Shown here piece by piece: positions 7,543 to 17,244 of a stretch of 62,393 bases of DNA. The position numbers were made by a program, and so were the translations under genes. The number at the start of each line of letters is the position of its first letter. Within the stretch, counting starts at the first letter, position 1. This stretch comes from JAEUOS01 sp031423955 (GTDB lineage: Bacteria > Pseudomonadota > Gammaproteobacteria > Burkholderiales > JAEUOS01): positions 1-62,393 of the forward strand of contig JANPGJ010000681.1 in NCBI GenBank assembly GCA_031423955.1, read 5' to 3'. Under the pieces are notes generated by a model. It saw nothing but the letters and a program-made list of their open reading frames with translations, did no database searches and was not told where the DNA came from.

Positions 7543-8520
7543 ATGAAAACAACGCTGCAAAGCCTGTTCCTCGCAAGTTGCGCCGCCGTTCTCGCACTTG
7601 GCACCGCACATGCACAAACCTGGCCCAACAAGCCCTTGAAACTTGTCGTGCCCTACGCGGCCGGCGGCTCCACCGACCAGCTGGCCCGCGCGTTGGCCGA
7701 CAACCTTGGCCGTGCCCTTGGGCAACCGGTCATCGTGGAAAACAAACCCGGCGGCAACACCATCATCGGCGCCGACGCCGTGGCCAAGGCCGCACCCGAC
7801 GGCTATACCCTGTTCATGGGCTCATCCGCGAGCCTCGCGGTCAACCCGCTGCTCTACGCCAAGCTGCCCTACGACCCCAAGACTGATTTCAGCGGCGTCT
7901 CGATGCTCGCCGCCTCGCCGCTGGTGATGGTGGTCAACCCGGGAGTGCCCGCCAAGACGGTGAAAGACTTCATTGCCCTCGCCAAAGCGCAACCCGACAA
8001 ATACAACTTCGCCTCGGTAGGCAACGGCAACCCCCTGCACCTCGCCGGCGAACTCTTCAAAACCGAAGCCGGCGTCGAGATGACCCATATCCCCTACAAC
8101 GGCAGTGCCCCGGCATTGGCCGCACTGATCGGTAACCAGGTGCAAGTCATGTTCGACGTGGTGCTCACGGCCGCACCGCATATCAAAGCCGGCAAGATCA
8201 ACGCGCTCGGCATCACCGGCCGCAAGCGCCTGGCGATATTGCCGGGCGTGCCGACCGTGGCCGAAGCAGGCCTGCCCGGCTACGAGACCGGCATCTGGTT
8301 TGCCATGGTCGTGCCCAAAGCCACGCCCGCACCCATCGTCGCGCGGCTCAACGCCGAGGTCACCAAGATACTCAAGCAGGACGACATGAAGACCAGGTTC
8401 GACGGCCTTGCGCTGGAGCTGACGCCGACAAGCTCGGAGGAAGTGAGCGCGTTCTCGGCGCGCGAGCAGAACAAGTGGTCGAAGCTGGTGAAGGCGAAGG
8501 GGATACGGTTGGAGCAGTAA
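7543..8520 (+). CDS. Bug-type tripartite tricarboxylate receptor protein (2)
   Basis: A 325-residue periplasmic receptor. The signal peptide ends about residue 25 (GTAHA before QTWPNKPL). Family blocks are KLVVPYAAGGSTDQLAR, LGQPVIVENKPGGNTIIGAD, APDGYTLFMG, MTHIPYNG and TVAEAGLPGY. ATG 7543 is chosen because the signal peptide begins there (MKTTLQSLF) and a CCGGAGA ribosome-binding site precedes it. It stands alone, 190 bp after the decayed TA pair and 170 bp before a fragment of another Bug gene. Confidence 0.92.
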   Translation: MKTTLQSLFLASCAAVLALGTAHAQTWPNKPLKLVVPYAAGGSTDQLARALADNLGRALGQPVIVENKPGGNTIIGADAVAKAAPDGYTLFMGSSASLAVNPLLYAKLPYDPKTDFSGVSMLAASPLVMVVNPGVPAKTVKDFIALAKAQPDKYNFASVGNGNPLHLAGELFKTEAGVEMTHIPYNGSAPALAALIGNQVQVMFDVVLTAAPHIKAGKINALGITGRKRLAILPGVPTVAEAGLPGYETGIWFAMVVPKATPAPIVARLNAEVTKILKQDDMKTRFDGLALELTPTSSEEVSAFSAREQNKWSKLVKAKGIRLEQ

Positions 8521-8691
8521 GCTGGTACTCAAAGTCGCCTGACAAAACCGGAGAACACAAGCGCGCGTGCCAGGGGTTTGGGTTATCGGTCACGAAACCC
8601 GGCGCGCAGCACATCATGCCGACGCCACAGCGCGGCGCCGCAGTCTCGCAAACGCGGGCCTGTGCACCCCGCGCCCAAAAAAAAGCATTGC

Positions 8692-9180
8692 AACGGCACC
8701 TCCGATCACCTGGCCGGCACCTTGTTTGCGGCTGCCACCCAGATCGGCGTGGTGCACGTGCCGTACAAAGGCGGCGCCGAAGCCAATGTGGCGTTGACGA
8801 CCGGCGAGTCGTCGTACATCATCGCCAACGTACAGGCGGTGTTGCAGCAGATTCAAGCCGGCAAACTGCGGGCGCTGGCGGTGACCGGCCCGCGAAGAAT
8901 GGCGGCTTTCCCGGATACGCCAACCTTGGCGGAGGCCGGCATCCCCGGTGTGGAAATCACCACCTGGTTCGGCTTGTTCGCACCGGCCAATACGCCGGCG
9001 GATGTCGTCGGCAAACTGAATAGGGATGCGCACGCGGCCTTGAAAAGCATGCGTGACAGAATGGTCGCGCAAGGCATTGAACCAGCGGCCTCTACCCCGG
9101 CGCAGTTCGCGGAGTTCCTGGGCCTGGAACATCGCAAGTGGGAGAAGGTTGTGCGGGACGCGAATCTCAAGTTCGAGTGA
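8692..9180 (+). pseudogene. Bug-type receptor, 5'-truncated
   Basis: The second half of a TctC/Bug protein: SDHLAGTLFAAATQIGVVHV, PYKGGAEANVALTTGES, IQAGKLRALAVTGPRRM, TPTLAEAGIPGVEITTWFGL, ending VVRDANLKFE. The first lobe and the signal peptide are absent. Upstream sequence (8521-8691) in the same frame has no similarity to the family. A product would be neither exported nor able to form the two-lobed binding site. It differs clearly from the intact gene just upstream, so it is a relic of a separate gene, not a tandem copy. Confidence 0.85.
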
Positions 9181-9337
9181 GTCGATGTTGGCATCAGGCG
9201 TCACACGAGAAGCATCCGATGCCCTTGGGGTGCGGATTGATTTGCCCCTGTGCATATGCAAACCGACCACGGCGCCTGTTCCATGTTGTTCCCGTGCGGG
9301 GGTGACTTGCATCTACCGGAATTGCGCGCAAACCGGC

Positions 9338-12034
9338 TCAGGAAGTTTTCTTCTGCACCCTCTCCGCCAGCCGCTTGATCGCCTCACAGAACGCCTGCAC
9401 CGATGCGGCCTTTGGAATCAACTCGAACACGCCGGCATCGGCCGCCCCGGCACGCAAAGTCTCATCGATGAATCCGGAGGTGATGGCCACCGGCAGATCG
9501 GCGCGCAACGCGCGCACTTCGCCCGCCACTTCCAGCCCTGACAGGCCCGGCATGTTGTAGTCGGTCAGCACCAGGTCAAACCCAGCCGGATCGGCGCGCA
9601 ACGCAGCCAGCGCCGCGCGCTGGTCGGCATAGCCGCTGACGCGATAGCCTTGTCGCTCCAGAAGGCGCTTGACCAGGAGCACCAGCGAATCGTCGTCATC
9701 AATATAGAGAAGGTGCAGTTCGCCACGCGCGTCGCGCACCTCGGGCAAAGGCGGCACGGCGTCCCCGGCGGACGCGTCCGCGCCTGCCTGCGTTTCCCCG
9801 CTTGCCGGCAGGTAGACGGTGAAGGTGGATCCCTTGCCGGACGCGCTCGCGACGGTAATCGCGCCATGGTGCGCCTGCACGATGCCGTGCACCACCGACA
9901 ACCCGAGCCCGGTGCCCTCGTTCACCGCCTTGGTGGTGAAGAACGGCTCGAAGATGCGCTGGCGCGTGGCTTCGTCCATGCCCGATCCGCTGTCACTCAC
10001 CGCCAGCCGCAGCATCCGTCCCGGACTTCTTGATTTCAGCTCGAGCAACACCGGATCGGTACCGGCCAGCGCCGCATCCAGCATCACCGCGTCGAGCCGG
10101 ATGCCGATTTGCCCGGGGCCGCTGGCCATCGCCTGGACTGCGTTGTTGGCCAGGTTGATCAGGACCTGCTGCATCTGGGTTGCATCGGCGAACACCGGTG
10201 GCAGGTCAGGCGCGCAGTCGACATCGATCTTGAGGCGCGCCGGCAGCGTGGCGCGCAACAGGCGCGTGGCTTCGAGCACCAGCGGGCCCAGGTCGATCCA
10301 TTTGCGTGTGGTCGGCTGGCGGCGGCTGAAGGAGAGAATCGGCTGCACCAGGTCGCGTGCACGGGTGGCCGCCTTGCGGATTTCATCCAGGCTCTGCAGC
10401 GCCGGCGGATTGTTGGCCGAGTCCTGGCGCGCCAGTTCGGTGTTGCCCAGAATGGTCGCCAGGACGTTGTTGAAGTCGTGCGCGATGCCGCCGGCAAGCG
10501 TGCCGATGGCCTCCATCTTCTGCGATTCGCGCAGTTGCGCCTCCAGCTGGGCACGCACCGCTTCCGATCGCTTGCGTTCGGTGATGTCGGTCGCCACGCC
10601 CTGCATCCCGACAATCGCATCATGCGCGTCCTTTACCGCTTCCCCGCGCGCCAGCATCCAGCCGTGGCTGCCGTCGGGCTTGACCATTTCCAGCTCCAGC
10701 TCGTAGGGAACACCTGCTTCCAGCGTACGGGACATCGCGCTATTCAAGCGCTCCCAGCTCTCGGGCGTAAACAGCTTTGCGGTCGCGGCGAAATCCGGCG
10801 GCGGTAACGCCGGATTCAGGCCCTGCATGCGGTACAGCTCTTCCGACCAAACCACACGATTGGTCGCCGCGTCCATCTGCCAACTGCCCATGTGGCCGAT
10901 GCGCAACGCTTCCTGCAGCAACAGGCGCTGGCGTTCCAGGGCCAGGAGCGCCGTGCCGGCGGTGGATTCGGCGCGTTCGATTTTTCGGCGGTTGATCTGC
11001 AGCTGATAGAGCGCCGCCACGATCAGGAGCGTCATTCCCAGGCCCACCGCAAAAGCCAGGCGCGAGCCGGCCGTGTGTAGCTGTGCATGGAACGCGGGGC
11101 GCGGGTGCAACACGAGCTTCCAGGCCTGGCGCGCGAAATCGACGGTGGCGCCCTGGTCGTCCGCAGTGGCCAGGCGCAGCCCGGTGGTTACCTGCCGCAA
11201 ATCGGAGTCATCACCGAGAAACACGTAGATCGGAGCGGCCTCGGGGGCGGCGGATGAAAACACGAGCAAATCAAACTTGGCGGCGTCAGCCAGGCGCGTG
11301 GCCTTCTCAAACAGGGTCGACAAGTCCACCACGGCAGCCAGGTAGCCTATTGCGGTCTGGTCAGGATCGAACACCGCTGTCGAGATGGCAATGCCAGTCG
11401 TGCCGGACTTGACCCGGCCTTCCTTCATCACTTCAAAGGTTTCCGAGGCCACCGGCTGCGCGATGGCGCGCGATTGCAGTTTGGACGCCATGCGCTCTTG
11501 GCTGAAGCTCATGTCAAGGCCCTCGGTCCGGTATTTTTCCGGCCAGGCAAAAAGTATCGGAACGTATTCGTCGCGCCCGTGCACCGGCTCCCAACCGGTG
11601 CCGCTGGCATCCGGCTGCAGCACGCGGAACCCGGGTCGATCGGCCTTGCGCGCGGCCATTTCAAACTGCGCGAGCCTGTTGGCCGGCACGATCGGCTGCC
11701 ACTCCATCAGATCGACGCTGAGGTGGTTTTCCACCATTTTCTGCATATAGCGGTTGAATTGCCCGCGCGTGAGTTGCGGGTTCGATTCGAGCATCAGGCC
11801 GGCGTTGCGAACCGCTTCCGTGGTGCGCGTGAGTTCCAGATTGAAGGCTCCGACAACCGCCTGGATGGCTGCTGTTTTCCGCTCTTTCACGCGCAGCGCT
11901 TCGGTTTGCTCAAGGCTGCTGCCCGCGAGCCAGGTCAAGGCGCCGCCGGCGGCCAGAACCACGAGCAGGATGATTCGATCGCGCCATCTTGAACTGCGGT
12001 GCGCTACCGGTCTGGCAGGTGTCGTTGCGGTCAT
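9338..12034 (-). CDS. Hybrid sensor histidine kinase (CHASE-PAS-HisKA-HATPase-REC)
   Basis: An 898-residue inner-membrane kinase. TM1 is at residues 21-38, a periplasmic CHASE-type sensor at about 50-300, TM2 at about 325-346 and a PAS domain at about 375-490 (ending GVATDITERKR). The HisKA H-box is GGIAHDFNNVLA with His519. The HATPase has the N-box around Asn630 and G-boxes DSGSGMDE and GTGLGLSVV. A C-terminal receiver has Asp825 (LVLTDYNMPG) and Lys875. ATG 12034 is taken because TM1 follows directly. No separate response regulator or histidine phosphotransferase is adjacent, so the output partner is unknown. Confidence 0.92.
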   Translation of the reverse strand: MTATTPARPVAHRSSRWRDRIILLVVLAAGGALTWLAGSSLEQTEALRVKERKTAAIQAVVGAFNLELTRTTEAVRNAGLMLESNPQLTRGQFNRYMQKMVENHLSVDLMEWQPIVPANRLAQFEMAARKADRPGFRVLQPDASGTGWEPVHGRDEYVPILFAWPEKYRTEGLDMSFSQERMASKLQSRAIAQPVASETFEVMKEGRVKSGTTGIAISTAVFDPDQTAIGYLAAVVDLSTLFEKATRLADAAKFDLLVFSSAAPEAAPIYVFLGDDSDLRQVTTGLRLATADDQGATVDFARQAWKLVLHPRPAFHAQLHTAGSRLAFAVGLGMTLLIVAALYQLQINRRKIERAESTAGTALLALERQRLLLQEALRIGHMGSWQMDAATNRVVWSEELYRMQGLNPALPPPDFAATAKLFTPESWERLNSAMSRTLEAGVPYELELEMVKPDGSHGWMLARGEAVKDAHDAIVGMQGVATDITERKRSEAVRAQLEAQLRESQKMEAIGTLAGGIAHDFNNVLATILGNTELARQDSANNPPALQSLDEIRKAATRARDLVQPILSFSRRQPTTRKWIDLGPLVLEATRLLRATLPARLKIDVDCAPDLPPVFADATQMQQVLINLANNAVQAMASGPGQIGIRLDAVMLDAALAGTDPVLLELKSRSPGRMLRLAVSDSGSGMDEATRQRIFEPFFTTKAVNEGTGLGLSVVHGIVQAHHGAITVASASGKGSTFTVYLPASGETQAGADASAGDAVPPLPEVRDARGELHLLYIDDDDSLVLLVKRLLERQGYRVSGYADQRAALAALRADPAGFDLVLTDYNMPGLSGLEVAGEVRALRADLPVAITSGFIDETLRAGAADAGVFELIPKAASVQAFCEAIKRLAERVQKKTS

Positions 12035-12366
12035 GGGTGAACCGGTATGAGCCAGCTTGGGGTCCTGCGGATGTTGCTCCCGGATGTGTTGCGATCGTTG
12101 CACATTGAATCGATTGGTGCGGCGCGGTGGTTGGGTATTAAAGCACTGAAGGTGTTTGCGGGCGAATTCAGCGCCGCCGGGGTCACCATGCACCAGGGTC
12201 ATTCGATCGGGGCGGTGCTCCCTGCAGCGGCCTGTGGGCATGTATCGCCGGCACGGCCCGCTTCGCTTCGCCGCGATTTCGCCTTGTTGTATATTCCAAC
12301 GCGCCTCGACCGCACAGCGTCGACCAGCGCAAAAGATCCAACACGACAATCCCGCAGGAAATCCCC
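12035..12366. other. Divergent intergenic region, 332 bp
   Basis: It separates the kinase from the thiamine-diphosphate enzyme operon and should hold both promoters. A TATATT box at 12290-12295 could be the -10 of the operon, but no good -35 stands at the right distance. A GCAGGAA ribosome-binding site precedes the ATG at 12367. No small gene is convincing here. Confidence 0.5.
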
Positions 12367-14085
12367 ATGGCAAAGAAGACCGGCGCCCGCATGTTCGCGG
12401 AGATGATGCGTGACTATGGCGTCACCCACGTGTTTTTCGTGCCACTGATCCTGCCCAAGGGCCTGGCCGAAATGGAGGACATGCCGATCCAGCGCATCAT
12501 GACGCACGGCGAAAAATCTTCCGCTTACATGGCAGATGGCTATGCGCGCGCCAGCGGCAAGCCCGGCGTGTGCCTGGCGCAGGTGGTCGGCGGGTCCAAC
12601 TTAGCGGCCGGCCTGCGCGATGCCTTCATGAACGGCACACCGGTGATCGCGATCACCGGTGGCGCGGCGCCGCAGATGCGTTATCGCAATGCCTACCAGG
12701 ACCTGACAGACGACTTCAGCCAGTTCGGCCCGGTCACCAAGTTCCGCGCGCGGGTGGATACGCTGGCGCGCTTTCCGGACATGCTGCGCCAGGCCTTCCG
12801 CGAAGCTACTTCGGGCGCGCCGGCGCCGGTCTACCTGCAGTTGCAGGGACCGTTCGGCGACATCACCGATGGCGAGGCCGATCTTGATACCCGGGTCGAG
12901 CCGCAGTTCGCCCGCATTCCCGCATTCCGCCCGGAGCCGGATCTGGCCAGCGTGGTGGACGCGCTGGCCAGGCTGGCGGCGGCCCAGCGCCCGATCATCG
13001 TCGCCGGCGGCGGCGTGATGTCTTCCGGCGCCGGCCCGGAGGTGGTGGAACTGGCCGAGAAGATGCAGATTCCGGTGGTCACCTCGCTCAACGCCAAGGC
13101 CATCATCGTCGACGACCATCCGCTGGCGGCCGGCATCTCCGGGCTCTACTCGCGCGATTGTGCCAACTTCGCGCTGCATGAATCCGACCTGGTGTTCTTC
13201 ATCGGCAGCCACACCGGCGGGCAGGTCACGCACAGCTGGCGCTTCCCGCCGCCGGGCACGCCGGTGATCCAGCTCGACATCGACCCGGCGCAGTTGGGCC
13301 GCAACTATCGCAACAGCACTTCGATCCTGGGCGATGCCAAGGTCACGTTGCGGCGCATGATCGACATGGCCGCGCCGAAGGCGCCGGCTGCCGCCGCGGC
13401 GTGGACCGGCCGCGTGCAGCAACTGGTGGCCGAGTGGCGCGCGGAACTTGCGCCTTTCCTTAATTCGGATGCCACGCCGATCCGCCCCGAACGCTTGTGC
13501 AAGGAAATCTCGGAGGCGCTGCCGCCCAACGGCGTGGTGGTGTCCGATACCGGGCACGCCGGCATCTGGTCCGGCACCATGATTTCGCTCAAGCACCCGA
13601 CGCAGCGCTACTACCGCTGCGCCGGATCGCTCGGCTGGGGTGTGCCCGGCGCAATCGGCATCAAGTGCGCGTTGCCGGACCAGCCGGTGGTCTGCTTCAC
13701 CGGCGACGGCGGCTTCTACTATCACATCGGCGAGCTTGAAACCGCGGCGCGCTATGGCATCAACATCGTGGTGGTGGTCAACAACAACAGCTCGCTGAAT
13801 CAGGAAATCACCACCTACGACGAGGCTTACGGCGGCAAGCAGCGTGGCCGAGCGGCCGAACTGTGGCGTTTTCCGGATCGCGATTTCGCCAGGATCGCCG
13901 AAGGCTTCGGCTGCGTCGGCATTCGCGTCACCGATCCTGCCGATCTCAAGGGCGCGCTTACGCGCGCCTTCGCGATGGACAAGCCGGTGGTGATCGACGT
14001 GGTGACCGACATGTACGCCTACGCTGCGAAACCGAAGATCCCCGCTGAAGCGAGTGCCGAGGTGCTCGCCGGCGAATACAAATAG
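12367..14085 (+). CDS. Thiamine-diphosphate-dependent enzyme (acetolactate synthase-like)
   Basis: A 572-residue enzyme with the three-domain layout of the acetolactate synthase/benzoylformate decarboxylase superfamily. The Pyr domain holds the cofactor-activating Glu49 in MTHGEKSSAYMADGYAR. The central domain starts near RPIIVAGGGVMSSGAG. The PP domain has GDGGFYYHIGELETAARY from about residue 445 and VVNNNSSLNQE, the diphosphate/Mg2+ motif. The superfamily includes decarboxylases, ligases and lyases acting on 2-oxo acids or acyl-CoAs. It starts an operon with two cupins and a Bug receptor, so a small carboxylic acid substrate is likely. Confidence 0.88.
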   Translation: MAKKTGARMFAEMMRDYGVTHVFFVPLILPKGLAEMEDMPIQRIMTHGEKSSAYMADGYARASGKPGVCLAQVVGGSNLAAGLRDAFMNGTPVIAITGGAAPQMRYRNAYQDLTDDFSQFGPVTKFRARVDTLARFPDMLRQAFREATSGAPAPVYLQLQGPFGDITDGEADLDTRVEPQFARIPAFRPEPDLASVVDALARLAAAQRPIIVAGGGVMSSGAGPEVVELAEKMQIPVVTSLNAKAIIVDDHPLAAGISGLYSRDCANFALHESDLVFFIGSHTGGQVTHSWRFPPPGTPVIQLDIDPAQLGRNYRNSTSILGDAKVTLRRMIDMAAPKAPAAAAAWTGRVQQLVAEWRAELAPFLNSDATPIRPERLCKEISEALPPNGVVVSDTGHAGIWSGTMISLKHPTQRYYRCAGSLGWGVPGAIGIKCALPDQPVVCFTGDGGFYYHIGELETAARYGINIVVVVNNNSSLNQEITTYDEAYGGKQRGRAAELWRFPDRDFARIAEGFGCVGIRVTDPADLKGALTRAFAMDKPVVIDVVTDMYAYAAKPKIPAEASAEVLAGEYK

Positions 14086-14096
14086 AGGAGGGCACG

Positions 14097-14654
14097 ATGG
14101 CAGAAGGCATCAGACCGATTCGCCGGGTGGTCACCGGCAACAATGCCGAGGGCAAGAGCTGTGTGATCTACGACAGCGCCGCCCCTTCGGTGCACGCCAA
14201 CCGTTTCAAGAAGGGCACCGGCATGACCGACATCTGGCTGTGGGAGAAATGCCCGGTGCCGATCGCCGGCACGCGTGACGACGGCAATGTCGCCTTTCAT
14301 TTCGAGCCGCCGACCAACGGCGGCCGCCTGCGTGTGGTCGAGTCCTCACCCAAGCCGGCCGACTACGACGCTGCCACCGATACCTACATCACCGCGGAGC
14401 ATCCGCCGAAAAAAACCGAGGGCGGCACCTGGGAGCGCGGCCGGCAAAACGTCTACACCACGCGCATCCACAAATCCGAAACGCTCGACTACGGCATCGT
14501 GCTCTCAGGTGAGCGCATCCTGTGCACCGACGACGGCGAGCGCACCATGCTTCCCGGCGACGTGGTGGTCCAGATTGGCAGCTGGCATGCCTGGAAAGAC
14601 CTGGTCGGTAGCCAGATGGCGTTTGTCATGATGGCCGGCAATTTCGATGAGTGA
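14097..14654 (+). CDS. Cupin-domain protein (1)
   Basis: A 185-residue single-cupin protein. The C-terminal half shows the two cupin motifs: HKSETLDYGIVLSGERILCT and LPGDVVVQIGSWHAWKD. The first motif has one clear His and the second a His after GS. The N-terminal half (GTGMTDIWLWEKCPVPIAG) is typical of the small cupin group found near acid-catabolic genes. It starts 12 bp after the thiamine-enzyme stop with a GAGGAGG site and overlaps the next cupin by 8 bp. The catalytic role is unknown. Confidence 0.8.
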   Translation: MAEGIRPIRRVVTGNNAEGKSCVIYDSAAPSVHANRFKKGTGMTDIWLWEKCPVPIAGTRDDGNVAFHFEPPTNGGRLRVVESSPKPADYDAATDTYITAEHPPKKTEGGTWERGRQNVYTTRIHKSETLDYGIVLSGERILCTDDGERTMLPGDVVVQIGSWHAWKDLVGSQMAFVMMAGNFDE

Positions 14655-15210
14655 ATCCACCCCAATGAACCCGAGAATCGAACGACGTGTGGTGGTTGTG
14701 GACGAGGGCGAGCGCTCGCGGGTGATCGCCGACGGCCCATCGAGCGAGGTGATCACCGACCCGGCGCGCCCCGGCTTCTGCTCCGCGCTGCTGTGGGTGA
14801 CCGACAGCTCACCGGTGCGCCTGAAAGACGTGCGCGAGGCGCTCGGCCACGGGCAATCGAGCCTGCTGCCGCCGCCCGGCGGCTCGCTGTGCCGGGTGGT
14901 CACCTTTCCGCCCGAGAAAGGCTATCTCGGCCAAGTCAGCGCGGCGCAGGTGCAGGCCTATTTCGATCGTGCCGGTGCGCCTGCGGTCTCGACCTACGGC
15001 GCCGGCGCGCCCCACCCCTACATGCAAAAGAGCCGCACGCTCGACTTCTGCTTTGTGATCGAAGGCCGCATCACCCTGGTGCTCGACACCGAGGAAGTGC
15101 ACCTTGAGGCAGGCGACATCGTCGTGCAGCGCGGCACCAACCACGCCTGGAGCAACCGCGGCGACGCGCGCTGCGTGATGGTGTTTTCGGCGCACGACGC
15201 GTTCGTCTAG
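14647..15210 (+). CDS. Cupin-domain protein (2)
   Basis: A 187-residue protein distantly similar to the cupin just upstream, with motifs KSRTLDFCFVIEGRITLVLD and LEAGDIVVQRGTNHAWSNRG. It overlaps the first cupin (ATG 14647 before its stop), so the pair is translationally coupled. Two related cupins next to each other could act on successive intermediates or form a heteromer. The N-terminus (RRVVVVDEGERSRVIADGPS) is the conserved lead-in of this cupin group. Confidence 0.8.
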   Translation: MSESTPMNPRIERRVVVVDEGERSRVIADGPSSEVITDPARPGFCSALLWVTDSSPVRLKDVREALGHGQSSLLPPPGGSLCRVVTFPPEKGYLGQVSAAQVQAYFDRAGAPAVSTYGAGAPHPYMQKSRTLDFCFVIEGRITLVLDTEEVHLEAGDIVVQRGTNHAWSNRGDARCVMVFSAHDAFV

Positions 15211-15287
15211 AGTTTTTTGCACACAAGATGCACCTGCGGATTTTGGGTGAGCAGGTCATGGGCTGCAGCCGCAATCGGAGATTCGCC

Positions 15288-16259
15288 ATGCGCTTTCATC
15301 AGCAACAATCCGCGCGCCTGACCGCAGCACTCCTGGCCCTGGCGGCGACGGTCGTGAGTGCGCCATCCGCCGCGCAGGAATTTCCCAATCGCCCGATCCG
15401 GCTGATCGTCGGCCCCGGGCCCGACACCACCGCGCGCGCCATCGGCGCCAAACTGGGTGCCGCGCTCGGCCAGGCGATCGTGGTCGAGCAGCTGCCGGCG
15501 GCCGGCGGCGTGGTTGCCGCGCAGACGGTGGCCAAGGCCGCGCCCGACGGCTACACCTTGTTGCTCACCACCGGGTCGTATTCGATCATGCAGGCGATCC
15601 AGCCGGGCATCAATTTCAACCTGCAAAAGGATTTCGAACCGGTGGCGCAAATCGCCTCGCTCGGTTTCGTGCTGCTGGCCCATCCCGACGTGGCCGCCAA
15701 TACATTGTCCGAGCTGACCCGACTGGCGCGCGACAAACCCGGCGCCCTAAACTGCGCCTCGACCGGCATCGGCACCACCGCGCATCTGGGCTGCGAAATG
15801 TTCCGCACCTACGGCAAGGTCGATTTCGTGCATGTGCCGTTCAAGGGCAATCCGCCGGCGGTGGCGGACCTGCTTTCCGGTCGCGTGCATTTCTTCTTTT
15901 CAACCGGGCCCGCCATCAGCCATGTGGCCGCCGGAAAGCTCAAGGCGCTGGCCGTCACCGGCCCAACGCGCATGGCGGCGATCCCCGCGGTGCAGACAGT
16001 GGCGGAGGCCGGCATGCCGGAACTCTCCTTCATTTCATGGAACGGGATTCACGCGCCCGCCGGCACGCCGAAGGCGGTGACTGCGAAGCTGGGCGCGGAG
16101 ATCACCAGGGCGGCCGCGTTGCCCGAAATCCGCCAGACACTGACCGTGCAGGGCTTCGACCCCGACCCCAAGGGCGCCGATGCGTTCGGCGCCTTTGTTC
16201 GCACGGATGTCGAGCGCTGGGCCCGGATAGTCGCCGAAACCGGCGCCAAGGCACAATAG
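15288..16259 (+). CDS. Bug-type receptor protein with atypical binding loop (3)
   Basis: A 323-residue periplasmic receptor in the thiamine-enzyme operon. The signal peptide ends near residue 26 (PSAAQ before EFPNRP). The first-lobe loop, usually VPYxAGGxxD, is here IVGPGPDTTARAIG, shorter and without the double glycine. Other blocks are normal: APDGYTLLLTTG, FVHVPFKGNPPA, TVAEAGMPEL. ATG 15288 is chosen because a GGAG site lies 8 bp upstream and the signal peptide starts there. It is the likely uptake component for the substrate of this operon. Confidence 0.9.
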   Translation: MRFHQQQSARLTAALLALAATVVSAPSAAQEFPNRPIRLIVGPGPDTTARAIGAKLGAALGQAIVVEQLPAAGGVVAAQTVAKAAPDGYTLLLTTGSYSIMQAIQPGINFNLQKDFEPVAQIASLGFVLLAHPDVAANTLSELTRLARDKPGALNCASTGIGTTAHLGCEMFRTYGKVDFVHVPFKGNPPAVADLLSGRVHFFFSTGPAISHVAAGKLKALAVTGPTRMAAIPAVQTVAEAGMPELSFISWNGIHAPAGTPKAVTAKLGAEITRAAALPEIRQTLTVQGFDPDPKGADAFGAFVRTDVERWARIVAETGAKAQ

Positions 16260-16268
16260 AGTCCCGGC

Positions 16269-17198
16269 GTGGCGCCGCAAACCATCCAGTTCTATAGCGA
16301 CGGCCTGCGCCTGACCGGCTACCTGCATCACCCGGCCGATTGGCAGGCGGGCGATGCGCCGCGGCCGGGCATCGTGGTACTCGCCGGCTACAGCGGCAAC
16401 ACCCAGGCCGACTGCACCCACATGATGGCAAGGCTTGCCGCCGCCGGCTTTTTCGTGCTCGGCTTCGACTATCGCGGCTTCGGCGCCAGCGAGGGAACAC
16501 GCGGGCGCCACCGGCCGCTGGAGCAGGCACAAGACACCCACGACGCGCTAAGCTACCTGCAGGGCGTGCCCGGGGTCGACCCTGAACGCATCGCGATCTA
16601 CGGCACCAGCTTCGGCGGCGCCAACGGCATCTGGGTCACCGCCTTCGACGAGCGCGTCAAATGCCTGGTCGCAACAGTGCCGGTCACCCACGGCGAGCGC
16701 TGGTTGCGCCTGGTGCGCCGGCCCTGGGAATGGCACGCCTTCAAGGACCGCGTGACAGCCGACGCGCGCCGCCGCGTGCGCGACGGCGCGGCGCGGATGG
16801 TGCCGAAGGCGGAAATCCTGATTCCCGACCCCGACGCCGCGCACCAGCGCGAAATGCACATGGCGAAAGGCCATGTCTTTCAAAGCGAGGACCGCGACCT
16901 CGAAAGCGCCGAAGCGACCATGCGCTACCGCCCTGAATGGGTGATCGACCGCATCAGCCCGCGGCCGGTGCTGATGATCTACGCCGAGCGCGACAACCTG
17001 GTGCCGCCTGAAGAAGCCCTGTCCGCCTTCGCCGCCTGCGGCGAACCGAAGCGCCTGGTGCGCCTGGACGGCTGCGGCCACTACGATTGCTACGAGTTTC
17101 GCAACCCCGTCGTGGCCGAGACGGTGTATCGCGAAACCATCGGCTGGTTTCGCACCCACCTCGAAGGCGCGCAGGTGGGCGGGCGCGGGGCGGACTGA
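16269..17198 (+). CDS. Alpha/beta hydrolase
   Basis: A 309-residue cytoplasmic hydrolase with a complete triad: nucleophile Ser in IAIYGTSFGGANG (about residue 116), acid Asp in IYAERDNLVPPEE, and His in DGCGHYDCYE. An LAGYSGN stretch near residue 42 could form the oxyanion hole. It starts with GTG 9 bp after the Bug receptor stop and closes the operon. The overall pattern (FDYRGFGASEGTRGRH) resembles broad acyl or peptide hydrolases; the substrate is unknown. Confidence 0.85.
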   Translation: MAPQTIQFYSDGLRLTGYLHHPADWQAGDAPRPGIVVLAGYSGNTQADCTHMMARLAAAGFFVLGFDYRGFGASEGTRGRHRPLEQAQDTHDALSYLQGVPGVDPERIAIYGTSFGGANGIWVTAFDERVKCLVATVPVTHGERWLRLVRRPWEWHAFKDRVTADARRRVRDGAARMVPKAEILIPDPDAAHQREMHMAKGHVFQSEDRDLESAEATMRYRPEWVIDRISPRPVLMIYAERDNLVPPEEALSAFAACGEPKRLVRLDGCGHYDCYEFRNPVVAETVYRETIGWFRTHLEGAQVGGRGAD

Positions 17199-17244
17199 CG
17201 ATACCGGTGGCGCGCGCCGGCAACGCGTTGGCGCGCCAGCCGCC

